64,000 nt of DNA from Wenyingzhuangia sp. (GCA_020628175.1 JAHDFK010000003.1:1-64000), one strand, 5' to 3'; shown: positions 9,060 to 18,753, counted from the first letter of the stretch. Made by a program: numbers and translations. The notes: generated by a model from the sequence alone, not told the origin.

Positions 9060-12000
9060 ATGCTTATGAAGTCTTTTTTTATTAGACATTTTTTTTTAAT
9101 ACTTGCTTTTTTAAGCGTAACAGGATGTGCTACCTACGAAAAACAAATTTCTAAGCAATTTAAAAGCTGGAACAAACACACGACTTCTTCTAAAGAAACA
9201 AGTACAATTTACTTAATTGGAGATGCTGGAAACACAAGCAACAACAATAATACGTTAGTACAACTAAAACGAAAACTCAATAAGGAGAACGCTAATAGTT
9301 CTATTTTATTTTTAGGAGATAATATTTATCCCAAAGGAATTCCTGTAAAAAAAGGGAAACAACAAAAAAAAGCAATTTCTAAACTAGAAAGTCAATTAAA
9401 CATCTTAGAAAACTTCAAGGGCCGCTCCATTTTTATTCCTGGTAATCACGATTGGTATAGTGGTTTAAAAGGTCTTGAAAAACAAGAAAACATTGTAAAG
9501 AAAAAACTCGGTAAAAATTCATTCTTACCTAAAAACGGGTGCCCTTTAGAGGTTGTGCATTTAAACGATGCTGTTGACATTATTATTATTGATTCGCAAT
9601 GGTATATTACAAATTGGGACAAACATCCTGAGATAAACGATAAATGTGCAGACATTAAAACGAGAAAAAAGTTTTTTGTTGAGTTAGAAGGATTGATCAA
9701 TAAAAGCCAACACAAAGTTACACTTATTGCCATGCACCATCCTGTAAAGAGTTATGGTACACATGGTGGCGCTGCTTCTTTTCAACAACATCTATTTCCT
9801 CTTCATAAAAAAGTTCCGCTACCTGGTTTAGGTACGTTGGCACATGCTGTTCGAAAAACAAGTGGTTTAAACCCTCAAGACTTACAGAGTTTTAGGTATA
9901 GCGAACTGGTAGATAGAGTTACCACATTGGCCAAAGAGCACAAACGTCTTGTTTTTGTATCAGGTCACGATCATAATTTACAGTATATTTTTAAAAACAA
10001 TATCCCTCAAATTGTAAGCGGATCAGGCTCTAAAACATCGCCAACCTACCTAGGAAAACAAAAGGGTTTTACTTATGGTAAAAATGGATATGCAAAATTA
10101 AGCATTCACCAAAACGACGAAGTTAACGTTACTTTTTATAGTAATGACAGTGCTGTTTTTAAAACTCAAATATTCAAACCTCAACAAAAAATTATTCAGA
10201 AAAATCATAACCCTATTGCTTTTAAAGACTCTATAGAGGCTAATATTTATCCAAAAAATAGAACACAAAAAAGTAAGTTCTATGAATTTGTTTGGGGAAA
10301 ACATTATAGAAAAGAATACAATACTTTGGTAAAAGCAAAAACGGTTTCTTTAGACACTTTGTATGGAGGTTTAACGGTTGTAAAAAAAGGAGGAGGACAT
10401 CAATCTAAATCCTTACGCCTAGTCAACCCTCAAGGAAAACAGTATGTAATGAGGGCTTTAAAGAAAAGCGCCATTCGTTTTCTACAAACTGTTGCTTTTC
10501 AGAAAGATTATATTGCAGATCATATGGACAATACCGTAACCGAAGATATTGTTTACGACTTTTATACCTCTGCACACCCTTACACTCCATTTATTGTTAG
10601 TGATTTATCTGATGCTGTAAACGTATACCATACCAATCCTAAATTGTTTTACGTGCCTAAACAAGCAAGTATTTCAAATTTTACAGATGAGTTTGGTGAT
10701 GCTCTTTACATGATTGAAGAACGTCCTGAGAAACACCACAGTGATGTGATTTCTTTTGGAACTCCAGATGATATTATTAGTACAGATGATTTGTTTGCCA
10801 AGCTACGAAAAAGCAAAAAAAACAAACTAGATGAAAAAAGCTATGTAACTGCTCGTCTTTTTGATATGATTATTGGAGATTGGGACCGACATGTAGACCA
10901 GTGGAGATGGGCTGTATTTAAAGAGGAGAAACACAATGTATTTAGGCCTATTCCTAGAGATAGAGATCAGGCTTTCTCTAATTACGATGGAGCGTTACTT
11001 ACTACATTAACAACTCTTGTAGATCCTATTAAGTTAATGCAAACTTATAAAAAGAATATTCGAAACCTATTTAAGTTTAACGACGAACCTTATCCTATTG
11101 ATATTTCTTTGTTACAAGAAGAGAGTACGGATTTATGGAGACAACAAGCTCTATTTATAAAACAACATTTAACAGATGAAGTAATTGATAAAGCATTTGA
11201 AAAACTACCAAAAAACATACAAAACGAGTCTATTCTGAACATTAAAAATGTTTTAAAATATAGAAGAGACCATGCAGAAGCAATTGCTCTGAAATACAAA
11301 ACAACCTTAGAGAAATTTGCCATTGTAAAAGGTAGTGATAAAGATGATTTTTTCGAGATCACATCAAACAGTAAAACAACAACCATACAACTTTATAAAA
11401 ACAAGGATGGTAAAGAGGGAAAACATTATTTTACACGCCATTTCGACAATAAAAAGACCAAAGAAATTTGGGTCTATGGTTTGGATAAAAAAGATATTTT
11501 TAAAGCCAAAAACATCCCTCAAAAAACCCCTAAGATACGCTTAATTGGTGGACAAGACAAAGATACTTATAGTATTGACAATGCTAAAAACATATCTATT
11601 CATGATTTTAAAAGCAAAAAAAATCACATCAAAGGCAAGGCAAAAAAACACCTAACAGATCAATATCATAAAAACTTATACGAATTTCGAAAAGTAAAAG
11701 ACCAAACTTTAACGGTACTGCCTATTGTAGCCTACAACCCTGATGATGGTTTTAATTTAGGAACCAATTTTACATTGACTAACTTTGGTTTTAACCAACA
11801 ACCTTTTACCAACAAACACACTATAAAGGCAAAATACTTTACCGCTACCAAAGGATTTGATGTAGCACATACTAGTGAGTTTGCTACCTATATGAATAAG
11901 TGGAACGTTTTTGTAAATACACGTTTTACAAGCTCTAACTACAGTAATAACTTTTTTGGTTTTGGAAACAACACGCAAAACTTAGACAATAGTTTAGGAT

Positions 12001-12731
12001 TGAACTACAATAGAGTAAAAACAGAAATTAAGCAAATACAACCTGGCCTTGTTTGGAACAACTTAAAAGGAGCTATGTTTAAAATAAGTACACCTTTTAA
12101 AATTTACGAAATAGAAGAAACTACAAACCGTTTTATAAACACACAAAACATTGCTTTTGGTTCTCAAAATTTCGTAGGATTAAATACGCTTTTAAGTTAC
12201 GAAAGACACAATAGTAAAACTCTATCTTCACTTGGGTTTGAATTTATTTTAGATGCAGGGTTTGATTACAATTTGAGTAAAAAATCACTACTTCCCTATT
12301 TAAAACCTAGTATCGGAATAGTACATCCTCTTTCTCTAAATCATAAATGGGTACTGGCTAGTAAAGTTAGAACACATTTTAATTTCAACAATTATTTTCA
12401 ACCCTATCAAGCTGCTTTTATTGGTGGTAATAACGGGTTACGTGGTTTTAGAAACGAACGTTTTTCGGGTAAAAATGCATTTGTTCAAAACACAGATATT
12501 CGATATACTTTAGGAAAAACAAAAACACCTATTCTACCCATATCTTATGGATTGAATTTTAGCTATGATTATGGTAGAGTTTGGTTAGATACTGAAAGCT
12601 CTAATAGATGGCATTATGGTTACGGAGGTGGTTTTTGGATTAGCGCTCCTGGAGTTACCAAATTTAACTTCAACCTATTTAATACTACCGAAGGAACTCG
12701 TTTTACATTTACGGTAGGTGTACATTGGTAA
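9060..12731 (+). CDS. outer-membrane lipoprotein: metallophosphoesterase, kinase-like region and Omp85-type barrel
   Basis: A 1223-residue protein with a lipoprotein signal (SVTGC, Cys23). Residues 50-310 carry all calcineurin-type phosphoesterase motifs: LIGDAGN, GDNIYP, GNHDW (128-132), MHHP and GHDHN (about 302). Residues 440-700 contain YVMRALKK, then DMIIGDWDRHVDQWRW (about 600-615) and RPIPRDRDQAF (about 635). These resemble the catalytic-loop and metal-binding motifs of HipA/FAM20-type kinases; this is my inference. From about residue 880 there is a 16-strand-type surface-antigen barrel with a GLRGFRNERFSG loop and the C-terminal FTVGVHW. The protein would sit in the outer membrane with both enzyme modules in the periplasm or outside. 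The start could be two codons later at MKSFF. Its last 23 coding bases overlap the end of recJ. Confidence 0.82.
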   Translation: MLMKSFFIRHFFLILAFLSVTGCATYEKQISKQFKSWNKHTTSSKETSTIYLIGDAGNTSNNNNTLVQLKRKLNKENANSSILFLGDNIYPKGIPVKKGKQQKKAISKLESQLNILENFKGRSIFIPGNHDWYSGLKGLEKQENIVKKKLGKNSFLPKNGCPLEVVHLNDAVDIIIIDSQWYITNWDKHPEINDKCADIKTRKKFFVELEGLINKSQHKVTLIAMHHPVKSYGTHGGAASFQQHLFPLHKKVPLPGLGTLAHAVRKTSGLNPQDLQSFRYSELVDRVTTLAKEHKRLVFVSGHDHNLQYIFKNNIPQIVSGSGSKTSPTYLGKQKGFTYGKNGYAKLSIHQNDEVNVTFYSNDSAVFKTQIFKPQQKIIQKNHNPIAFKDSIEANIYPKNRTQKSKFYEFVWGKHYRKEYNTLVKAKTVSLDTLYGGLTVVKKGGGHQSKSLRLVNPQGKQYVMRALKKSAIRFLQTVAFQKDYIADHMDNTVTEDIVYDFYTSAHPYTPFIVSDLSDAVNVYHTNPKLFYVPKQASISNFTDEFGDALYMIEERPEKHHSDVISFGTPDDIISTDDLFAKLRKSKKNKLDEKSYVTARLFDMIIGDWDRHVDQWRWAVFKEEKHNVFRPIPRDRDQAFSNYDGALLTTLTTLVDPIKLMQTYKKNIRNLFKFNDEPYPIDISLLQEESTDLWRQQALFIKQHLTDEVIDKAFEKLPKNIQNESILNIKNVLKYRRDHAEAIALKYKTTLEKFAIVKGSDKDDFFEITSNSKTTTIQLYKNKDGKEGKHYFTRHFDNKKTKEIWVYGLDKKDIFKAKNIPQKTPKIRLIGGQDKDTYSIDNAKNISIHDFKSKKNHIKGKAKKHLTDQYHKNLYEFRKVKDQTLTVLPIVAYNPDDGFNLGTNFTLTNFGFNQQPFTNKHTIKAKYFTATKGFDVAHTSEFATYMNKWNVFVNTRFTSSNYSNNFFGFGNNTQNLDNSLGLNYNRVKTEIKQIQPGLVWNNLKGAMFKISTPFKIYEIEETTNRFINTQNIAFGSQNFVGLNTLLSYERHNSKTLSSLGFEFILDAGFDYNLSKKSLLPYLKPSIGIVHPLSLNHKWVLASKVRTHFNFNNYFQPYQAAFIGGNNGLRGFRNERFSGKNAFVQNTDIRYTLGKTKTPILPISYGLNFSYDYGRVWLDTESSNRWHYGYGGGFWISAPGVTKFNFNLFNTTEGTRFTFTVGVHW

Positions 12732-14439
12732 CTTTCACATCTTTTAACATTAACTGAATTGAACTGTAACCATTCCAGTTATTTTCTTCTAAAGTAAAAA
12801 CAGCATCAAAACTCTCTGCCTCTGTTATAGCTTCTAATTTATTTCCCATACCAAAACCAATAGCGTTGTATGTTTTTTTATCTGCTCCATAAACAATATG
12901 TAAGCGTAAATGCTCTGGCAAATCGTTTTCGTTGGCTACCTTACCAATTCGTTTGCCAAAACCGTTGTCTCTTAAACCTGTCGCTTTAAAAACTGGCTTC
13001 ATATTTACAGGTCCAAAAGGAGCAAATTGTGCTAAAATTCTATAAAATTTCGGAGTCAAATCTACCAAATCTACCTCGGCAGCAATTGTAATTTCTGGAT
13101 AAGTAAGCGCTACAGGTAATGTTTCTTTTACCACTTTTTCGAAAGCCGTTTTAAAAGCCTCATAATTTTCAGGCAACAATGTCAACCCCGCTGCATATTT
13201 ATGTCCTCCAAACTGCTCTATATGTTCTGAACATGCTTCTAGAGCATTGTACACATCAAAACCTTTTACAGAACGGGCTGATGCTGCTAATTTAGCACCA
13301 CTTTTGGTAAATACTAAGGTGGGTTTGTAATAGGTTTCTATCAACCTCGAAGCCACAATACCAATAACACCTTTATGCCAATTTTCACTATAAACAACTG
13401 TCGAGCTGTTTTGCTCTTCATTATTTTCTCTAATTTGTTGTAAAGCTTCATCTGTTATTGTTTTATCTAATTCTTTTCTATCTGCATTGTATTTCTCTAT
13501 TTCTTGCGCTATTTTTTTAGCCGTATCCAAATCATTCTCGGTCATTAATTCAACCGCATGAATACCTTGTTTCATTCTTCCAGCAGCGTTAATTCTTGGC
13601 GCAATGGTAAAAACAACATCTGTAATTGTTAGCACGCCTCTGTTTAAGGTATCTATAATTGCTTTTATTCCTGGTCTTGGGTTAGAATTAATACGCTTCA
13701 ATCCATGGTAGGCTAAAATTCTATTCTCTCCATCCATCGGTACAATATCTGCAGCAATACTCACTGCTAAGATATCTAAATAAGGAAGTAAAATTTCAAA
13801 AGGTTCTCCTAGAGTTTCAGAAATAGCTTGTACTAATTTAAAACCTACACCACAGCCCGATAATTCATCGTATGGATAAAAACAATCTTCTTGTTTCGGA
13901 TCTAAAACAGCTACAGCTTGTGGTACAACTGCTCCTGGCCTGTGATGATCGCAAATAATAAAATCGATATTTTTTTGGGTGGCATATGCTACTTTATCAA
14001 TGGCTTTGATACCACAATCTAAAGCAATGATTAATGAAATATCATTGTCATCTGCGAAATCTATTCCTTGATAAGACACCCCATACCCTTCTTTGTACCT
14101 ATCCGGAATGTAAGTTACCACATTGGGATGTAACGTTAATAGGTAAGAAGACATCAGCGCAACAGCAGTAGTACCATCAACATCATAATCACCATATACC
14201 ATAATGGTTTTATTAGCTTCTATGGCATTCAAAATACAAGTAACTGCATTTTGCATGTCTTTCATTAAAAAAGGGTCATGTAATTTTGATAAATCTGGTC
14301 TAAAAAAATCTTTTGCTTTTTCAAAAGTATCCACATTACGTTGTACTAAAAGCTTGGCAAGTACCTTATCAATACCCAAAGCTATAGACAAGTCATCTAC
14401 TTTCTTATTTTGGGTAAAATCTTCAGATATCCATCGCAT
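12709..14439 (-). CDS. recJ: single-stranded-DNA-specific exonuclease RecJ
   Basis: 5'-3' exonuclease of recombination and mismatch repair. The 576 residues match the usual length. DHH-superfamily motifs are present: VYGDYDVDGTTA (about residue 80), IIALDCG, CDHHRPG, the DELSGCGVGFKL region, RINAAGRM and, in the DHHA1 domain, EQFGGHKYAAGLTL. The C-terminal OB-like segment includes LAQFAPFGPVNMKPVF. It lies downstream of the O-methyltransferase gene on the same strand with a 74-base gap, probably in one transcription unit. Its 3' end overlaps that of the convergent lipoprotein gene by 23 bases. Confidence 0.97.
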   Translation of the reverse strand: MRWISEDFTQNKKVDDLSIALGIDKVLAKLLVQRNVDTFEKAKDFFRPDLSKLHDPFLMKDMQNAVTCILNAIEANKTIMVYGDYDVDGTTAVALMSSYLLTLHPNVVTYIPDRYKEGYGVSYQGIDFADDNDISLIIALDCGIKAIDKVAYATQKNIDFIICDHHRPGAVVPQAVAVLDPKQEDCFYPYDELSGCGVGFKLVQAISETLGEPFEILLPYLDILAVSIAADIVPMDGENRILAYHGLKRINSNPRPGIKAIIDTLNRGVLTITDVVFTIAPRINAAGRMKQGIHAVELMTENDLDTAKKIAQEIEKYNADRKELDKTITDEALQQIRENNEEQNSSTVVYSENWHKGVIGIVASRLIETYYKPTLVFTKSGAKLAASARSVKGFDVYNALEACSEHIEQFGGHKYAAGLTLLPENYEAFKTAFEKVVKETLPVALTYPEITIAAEVDLVDLTPKFYRILAQFAPFGPVNMKPVFKATGLRDNGFGKRIGKVANENDLPEHLRLHIVYGADKKTYNAIGFGMGNKLEAITEAESFDAVFTLEENNWNGYSSIQLMLKDVKVTNVHLP

Positions 14440-14513
14440 GCCTCTTTTAGTTTAAAGATTAAAAATGCTAATTTAAAACATTCACATGCGATGTATAAAC
14501 ACAATGTTTTTTT

Positions 14514-15155
14514 TTATTTTACTCTAGTTATGGTTAAACCATCTCTTATGGGTAGTAAAACAGTTTCGACTCTAGGGTCTTCGTTAATTTTTTTATTGTA
14601 GATAATTAGTTCTTTCGTATCTATATCTTTTTCATCTACCTCTTGCACAACTTTTCCACTCCACAACACATTGTCTGATAGTATAACACCTCCAGGATTC
14701 ATTTTATCAATAATCAAATCAAAATAATTTGAATAATTCGATTTATCGGCATCTATAAACACCAAATCAAACTTTACATCAATGGTGGGTAGTATATCTA
14801 TCGCATTTCCTATGTGTTGATGCAACTGCTCTTTCCAAGGAGATAGATCAAAGTATTTTCGCTGTAAGTCATACAACTCCTCATTTCTATCAATGGTATG
14901 TAAAACTCCTCCTGCTTGTATTCCTTCACACATACACAAAGCAGAATACCCTGTATACGTTCCTATTTCTAAAATATTTTCAGGATGGATTAGTTTGGAA
15001 ATCATAGACAAAACTCTACCTTGATACGTACCACTTAACATACGTGGATTTAAAATAGTTTGCCAAGTTTCTGTATTTAAATCCTGTAATAACTCTGGCT
15101 CTTTTTGAGAATGCTCTACAGCGTAAGCATCAATATCATTTGGTAAAAAATGCAT
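14514..15155 (-). CDS. SAM-dependent O-methyltransferase (class I, caffeoyl-CoA OMT-like)
   Basis: A 213-residue enzyme of O-methyltransferase family 3. Motif I is ILEIGTYTGYSALCM (about residues 60-75), followed by DRNEE (acidic residue contacting SAM ribose), FDLVFIDADKSNYSNYFDLI (metal-binding Asp and the family DADK motif) and PGGVILSDNVLWSGKV. Family members methylate catechol-type hydroxyls with a divalent metal; the physiological substrate in flavobacteria is not established. The gene ends 74 bases before recJ and starts 5 bases after the small zinc-finger gene, so it belongs to the sigma factor transcription unit. Confidence 0.92.
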   Translation of the reverse strand: MHFLPNDIDAYAVEHSQKEPELLQDLNTETWQTILNPRMLSGTYQGRVLSMISKLIHPENILEIGTYTGYSALCMCEGIQAGGVLHTIDRNEELYDLQRKYFDLSPWKEQLHQHIGNAIDILPTIDVKFDLVFIDADKSNYSNYFDLIIDKMNPGGVILSDNVLWSGKVVQEVDEKDIDTKELIIYNKKINEDPRVETVLLPIRDGLTITRVK

Positions 15156-15160
15156 CTATC

Positions 15161-15421
15161 TTAGTTATCAAATTCTTTAATTTGAGACTTTAATTTCGCT
15201 TTAAATTCTTCAGAAAGTGAATCTGTTTTAGCTTCTTGATTCTTTCTAGCCATCGAACACATATCTGTTAATTTAGAATTTTGCGATGCAAACCTTCTAC
15301 AAAACTTACAAAACATGAAATGCATGTTTAGTTTTATTTTTTCGATAACGCTTGCTTCTCCATATTGTGATTTTGTACATATTGTACTTGCTTCTTCACA
15401 ACTTATTTTCATATTTCCCAT
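15161..15421 (-). CDS. small zinc-finger protein, putative anti-sigma factor
   Basis: An 86-residue protein, very Lys/Ser/Cys rich, without membrane segments. The segment with His-x3-Cys-x2-Cys (HFMFCKFCRRF, about residues 30-40) plus an upstream Cys resembles the zinc-binding motif of ZAS-type anti-sigma factors. It starts 8 bases after the ECF sigma gene ends, the classic position for a cognate anti-sigma factor, and it lacks the membrane anchor many such proteins have, so it would be a soluble, possibly redox- or zinc-responsive regulator. The start could be the GTG-less ATG here or the internal Met4 (MGNMK). Assignment as anti-sigma is inferred from motif and position. Confidence 0.75.
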   Translation of the reverse strand: MGNMKISCEEASTICTKSQYGEASVIEKIKLNMHFMFCKFCRRFASQNSKLTDMCSMARKNQEAKTDSLSEEFKAKLKSQIKEFDN

Positions 15422-15429
15422 GGTTTTTC

Positions 15430-16002
15430 TTACTTTTTAAACCAATTATCTTCCATACATCTTCGTAACTGAGTTCTTGCTCTATGGATGATAACCCATA
15501 GGTTAGACGAAGTAATATCTAACTCATTACAAATATCTTCTGTTTCGAATCCTTGAATTGTTTTCATTTCAAAAACCATTCTATATTTCTCTGGCAATTT
15601 CGAAATACAAGCTTGTAATGCCTCTCCTAATTCTTCCGATTCCATGTCAGATCCTGGTCCGTCATCCCACTTTTGAGGCACACGTTCTTCTATCCAATCT
15701 CCTTCATTCTCACCATCCGTGTAAAAATTCATTCTAACTTCGGCTTTTCCCTTTTTAGAATTAATCTTTCGATAATGATCTATAATTTTTCGTTTTAAAA
15801 TAGAAATCAACCAAGTTCGTTCACTTGCTTTCCCTTCAAAATTTTTCATAGACTTCAAGCCAGCAAAAAAAGTTTCTTGTACTAAGTCTTTTGCTTTTTC
15901 TCCATCACTTACCCTAGTAATCGTATAATTAAATAAATAGTCGGCATAAGCGTCTATCCATTTATCCGGATTTAGAGTATGTTTTATTGTTTGTTCTGAC
16001 AT
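15430..16002 (-). CDS. ECF-type RNA polymerase sigma factor
   Basis: A 190-residue sigma-70 family protein. Region 2 spans about residues 20-85 (DYLFNYTITRVSDGEKAKDLVQ and ERTWLISILKRKIIDHYRK), binding core polymerase and the -10 element. Region 4 spans about residues 130-185 (LPEKYRMVFEMKTIQGFETEDI then a helix-turn-helix ending RARTQLRRCMEDNWF). Between them lies an acidic, poorly conserved linker. It leads a minus-strand unit with a small zinc-finger protein, an O-methyltransferase and recJ. The target promoters are unknown. Confidence 0.93.
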   Translation of the reverse strand: MSEQTIKHTLNPDKWIDAYADYLFNYTITRVSDGEKAKDLVQETFFAGLKSMKNFEGKASERTWLISILKRKIIDHYRKINSKKGKAEVRMNFYTDGENEGDWIEERVPQKWDDGPGSDMESEELGEALQACISKLPEKYRMVFEMKTIQGFETEDICNELDITSSNLWVIIHRARTQLRRCMEDNWFKK

Positions 16003-16025
16003 ATGTGCCCTCGGGTTTTACAAGA

Positions 16026-16033
16026 CAAAGATA
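16026..16033 (-). promoter_or_regulatory. -7 box of the sigma factor operon
   Basis: TATCTTTG on the minus strand (16033-16026) is a perfect TANNTTTG element, 23 bases before the sigma factor start. The -33 region lacks a clear TTG, which may indicate moderate strength. The match to the housekeeping consensus suggests basal expression is by sigma-A. Confidence 0.55.
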
Positions 16034-16154
16034 TGATTTTATCTGTAGTAATCCTTTATAATTTTCTAATTCTATGACGCACTTATTTTTATTTCATTAC
16101 AATTTCTATTCAAAAAAAAGTAATTTTACAAACTCACTTTTTTAGATTTATATC

Positions 16155-16973
16155 ATGTCTACATTAAAAAAAGAATACAAAAGAGTAACCACCAACTCTT
16201 TAACACAAATGAAAAGCAACGGAGAAAAAATTTCGATGCTTACCGCTTATGATTTTACTATGGCTAAAATTATAGACAGCGCTGGTATTGATGTTATTTT
16301 GGTGGGAGATTCTGCCTCGAATGTAATGGCAGGTCACGAAACTACTTTACCTATAACTTTAGACCAAATGATATACCATGCTAGTAGTGTGGTTAGAGCT
16401 TCTAAACGTAGTTTAGTTGTGGTAGATATTCCGTTTGGAAGCTACCAATCTGACTCTAAAGAAGCTTTACGATCGGCAATTAGAATCATGAAAGAATCTG
16501 GTGCGCACGCTGTAAAGGTAGAAGGTGGAGAAGAAATAGAAAATGCTTTGTCTCGAATTATTCAGGCAGGTATTCCTGTAATGGGACACTTAGGGCTTAC
16601 GCCACAGTCTATCTATCAATTTGGTACCTATACGGTGCGTGCCAAAGAAGAAGCTGAGGCTCAAAAACTAATCAACGATGCGAAATTTTTAGAAGCCAAA
16701 GGATGTTTTGCATTGGTACTCGAAAAAATACCTGCTAGATTGGCAAAAAAAGTAGCAGACAGTTTAAACATACCTGTAATTGGTATTGGTGCAGGACCAG
16801 ATGTAGATGGTCAAGTACTTGTTACTCATGATATGATTGGAATGACTCATGAATTTCACCCTCGTTTTTTACGTAGATATTTAAATTTATTTGACGATAT
16901 GACGACTGCATTTAAGCAATACAGTGATGATGTAAAATCAGTAGACTTTCCGAACGAAAAAGAACAGTACTAA
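16155..16973 (+). CDS. panB: 3-methyl-2-oxobutanoate hydroxymethyltransferase
   Basis: First committed step of pantothenate (coenzyme A) synthesis: hydroxymethyl transfer from 5,10-methylene-tetrahydrofolate to ketoisovalerate, giving ketopantoate. The protein has 272 residues, typical for PanB. Visible motifs are the [12 protein letters not shown] start of the barrel, [18 protein letters not shown] (metal-binding Asp and phosphate-loop region), [18 protein letters not shown] and [15 protein letters not shown]. It is followed after 19 bases by a 2-hydroxyacid dehydrogenase. The latter is not an evident PanE, because its fold is of the D-isomer dehydrogenase type. No panC is present here. Confidence 0.97.
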   Translation: MSTLKKEYKRVTTNSLTQMKSNGEKISMLTAYDFTMAKIIDSAGIDVILVGDSASNVMAGHETTLPITLDQMIYHASSVVRASKRSLVVVDIPFGSYQSDSKEALRSAIRIMKESGAHAVKVEGGEEIENALSRIIQAGIPVMGHLGLTPQSIYQFGTYTVRAKEEAEAQKLINDAKFLEAKGCFALVLEKIPARLAKKVADSLNIPVIGIGAGPDVDGQVLVTHDMIGMTHEFHPRFLRRYLNLFDDMTTAFKQYSDDVKSVDFPNEKEQY

Positions 16974-16992
16974 AATTGTATTTAGTTTAGAT

Positions 16993-17934
16993 ATGAACAT
17001 ACTGCACATAGACAACAACCATCCTGTTTTAAAAGAAGATTTACACCGTTTAGGATGTACAAATCACGAAGATTACACCTCACCAAAAGTAGCAATCGAA
17101 AAAATAATTGATGCCTACGATGGGATTGTAATTCGAAGTAGATTTAAAATTGACAAAACGTTTATAGATACTGCTAAAAATTTAAAGTTTATTGCACGTG
17201 TTGGTGCGGGGTTAGAAAGTATCGATTGTGAATATGCCGAAAGTAAAAACATACAATTAATTGCCGCTCCCGAAGGAAATATGAATGCCGTTGGCGAACA
17301 CGCTTTAGGGATGATACTTAGTTTGTTTAACAAACTAAAAAAAGCCGATAGCGAAATACGCAAAGGACAATGGCTACGAGAAGACAATCGTGGGTTAGAA
17401 CTAGAAGGAAAAACAATTGGTTTGATTGGGTATGGAAACATGGGAAAAGCTTTTGCCAAAAAGCTACAAGGTTTTGACTGTGAAGTACTTTGTTACGATT
17501 TAAAAAGCAATGTTGGAAACGCGCATTGCCAACAAGTAAGTTTAGAGGAACTACATGAAAAAACTGATGTCTTAAGTATTCATACACCGCACAACGAACA
17601 ATCATTTCAAATGATTAACGCTGACTTTCTTAATCAATTTAAAAAACCAATATACATTATAAACACTGCTAGAGGTACTGCTATTGTTACTGATGATTTG
17701 GTAGATGCCTTAAAAAGAAAAAAAGTTTTAGGAGCTTGTTTGGATGTCTTAGAATACGAAAAATTATCGTTTGAAAATTTATTCGAAAACAAACAATTAC
17801 CCGATGCTTTTCAGTACTTAATAGCTTCTGAAAACGTATTACTTTCGCCACATATTGCTGGATGGACCGTAGAGTCTAAATTCAAACTTGCCAAAACAAT
17901 TACCCAAAAGATAGAGCAACATTTTTTTAATTAA
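16993..17934 (+). CDS. D-isomer-specific 2-hydroxyacid dehydrogenase family protein
   Basis: NAD-dependent oxidoreductase of 313 residues. The Rossmann motif GLIGYGNMGKAFAK lies near residue 140, catalytic Arg in INTARGTAIV, Glu in LDVLEYEK and catalytic His in SPHIAGWTVES. All three catalytic residues are therefore present. The closest well-known relatives are the phosphoglycerate dehydrogenase/glycerate dehydrogenase group, but the protein lacks the ACT domain of SerA. The substrate cannot be assigned. It may be co-transcribed with panB (19-base gap) and precedes the cysteine synthesis genes. A serine-pathway role would fit that context, but this is only a possibility. Confidence 0.87.
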   Translation: MNILHIDNNHPVLKEDLHRLGCTNHEDYTSPKVAIEKIIDAYDGIVIRSRFKIDKTFIDTAKNLKFIARVGAGLESIDCEYAESKNIQLIAAPEGNMNAVGEHALGMILSLFNKLKKADSEIRKGQWLREDNRGLELEGKTIGLIGYGNMGKAFAKKLQGFDCEVLCYDLKSNVGNAHCQQVSLEELHEKTDVLSIHTPHNEQSFQMINADFLNQFKKPIYIINTARGTAIVTDDLVDALKRKKVLGACLDVLEYEKLSFENLFENKQLPDAFQYLIASENVLLSPHIAGWTVESKFKLAKTITQKIEQHFFN

Positions 17935-17974
17935 AGATTTGTAATGATTACTTTTATACTTTGACAATTACAGT

Positions 17975-18751
17975 ATGGAAGACATCATAAAAAAAATACA
18001 AAACATTAAACAAAACACCGGTTTAAACTATAGTGTTAAAACAAGTGTTGAAGAGTTTACTCAAAAAATATTTAGTGTTTTATTTGACGATAGTATTGAT
18101 TTAACGCACGGAATGAATGAATTAGAGTTTTTATTTAAAAAAGCTGCTAAAATATCGTGCTTGTCAACTCCTGAAACTTGCAATAAAACCTGGCTTGAAT
18201 TTTCTCAAAAACTTCCTAGTATTTTAGAAGATTTAAATAAAGATGCTACCTACTTTATGGAATCTGATCCTGCTGCAAGACGTATTGAAGAAATTTATTT
18301 TGCATATCCTGGGTTTTATGCCATTGCCATTCATAGATTAAGCCACGAAGTTTACAAGCAACACCTATATTTATTTTCGCGTTTGATGAGTGAATTTGCG
18401 CACAGACTAACCGGAACAGATATTCACCCTGGTGCCACTATAAAATCTCCTGTTTTTATAGATCATGCTACAGGAATTGTTATTGGAGAAACCTGTATTA
18501 TAGAACCTCATGTAAAAATATACCAAGGGGTAACATTGGGTGCTTTAAGTGTTAGTAAAGACAAACAAGACAAAAAAAGGCATCCTACTGTTAAATCAAA
18601 CGTATGTATCTACGCCAATGCAACCATTTTAGGTGGAGAGACTATTGTAGGAGAAAACTCTATTATTGGAGGTAATGTATGGGTAACCAAATCGGTACCC
18701 GAAAATTCTGTGGTTTATAATACCATACAAGCAAACGTAAAATCTAGATAA
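17975..18751 (+). CDS. cysE: serine O-acetyltransferase
   Basis: Transfers acetyl from acetyl-CoA to L-serine, giving O-acetylserine for cysteine synthesis. The protein has 258 residues with a helical N-terminal half and a left-handed beta-helix of hexapeptide repeats in the C-terminal half (GTDIHPGATIKSPVFIDHATGIVIGE, then VTLGALS and GGETIVGENSIIGGNVWV). It contains the family HRLSHEVY and IDHATGIVIGE motifs with the catalytic His. The longer N-terminal extension is typical of the SAT subtype seen in Bacteroidota. It leads a four-gene run with 2-10 base gaps that includes cysM, which uses its product. Confidence 0.93.
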   Translation: MEDIIKKIQNIKQNTGLNYSVKTSVEEFTQKIFSVLFDDSIDLTHGMNELEFLFKKAAKISCLSTPETCNKTWLEFSQKLPSILEDLNKDATYFMESDPAARRIEEIYFAYPGFYAIAIHRLSHEVYKQHLYLFSRLMSEFAHRLTGTDIHPGATIKSPVFIDHATGIVIGETCIIEPHVKIYQGVTLGALSVSKDKQDKKRHPTVKSNVCIYANATILGGETIVGENSIIGGNVWVTKSVPENSVVYNTIQANVKSR

Positions 18752-18753
18752 CA

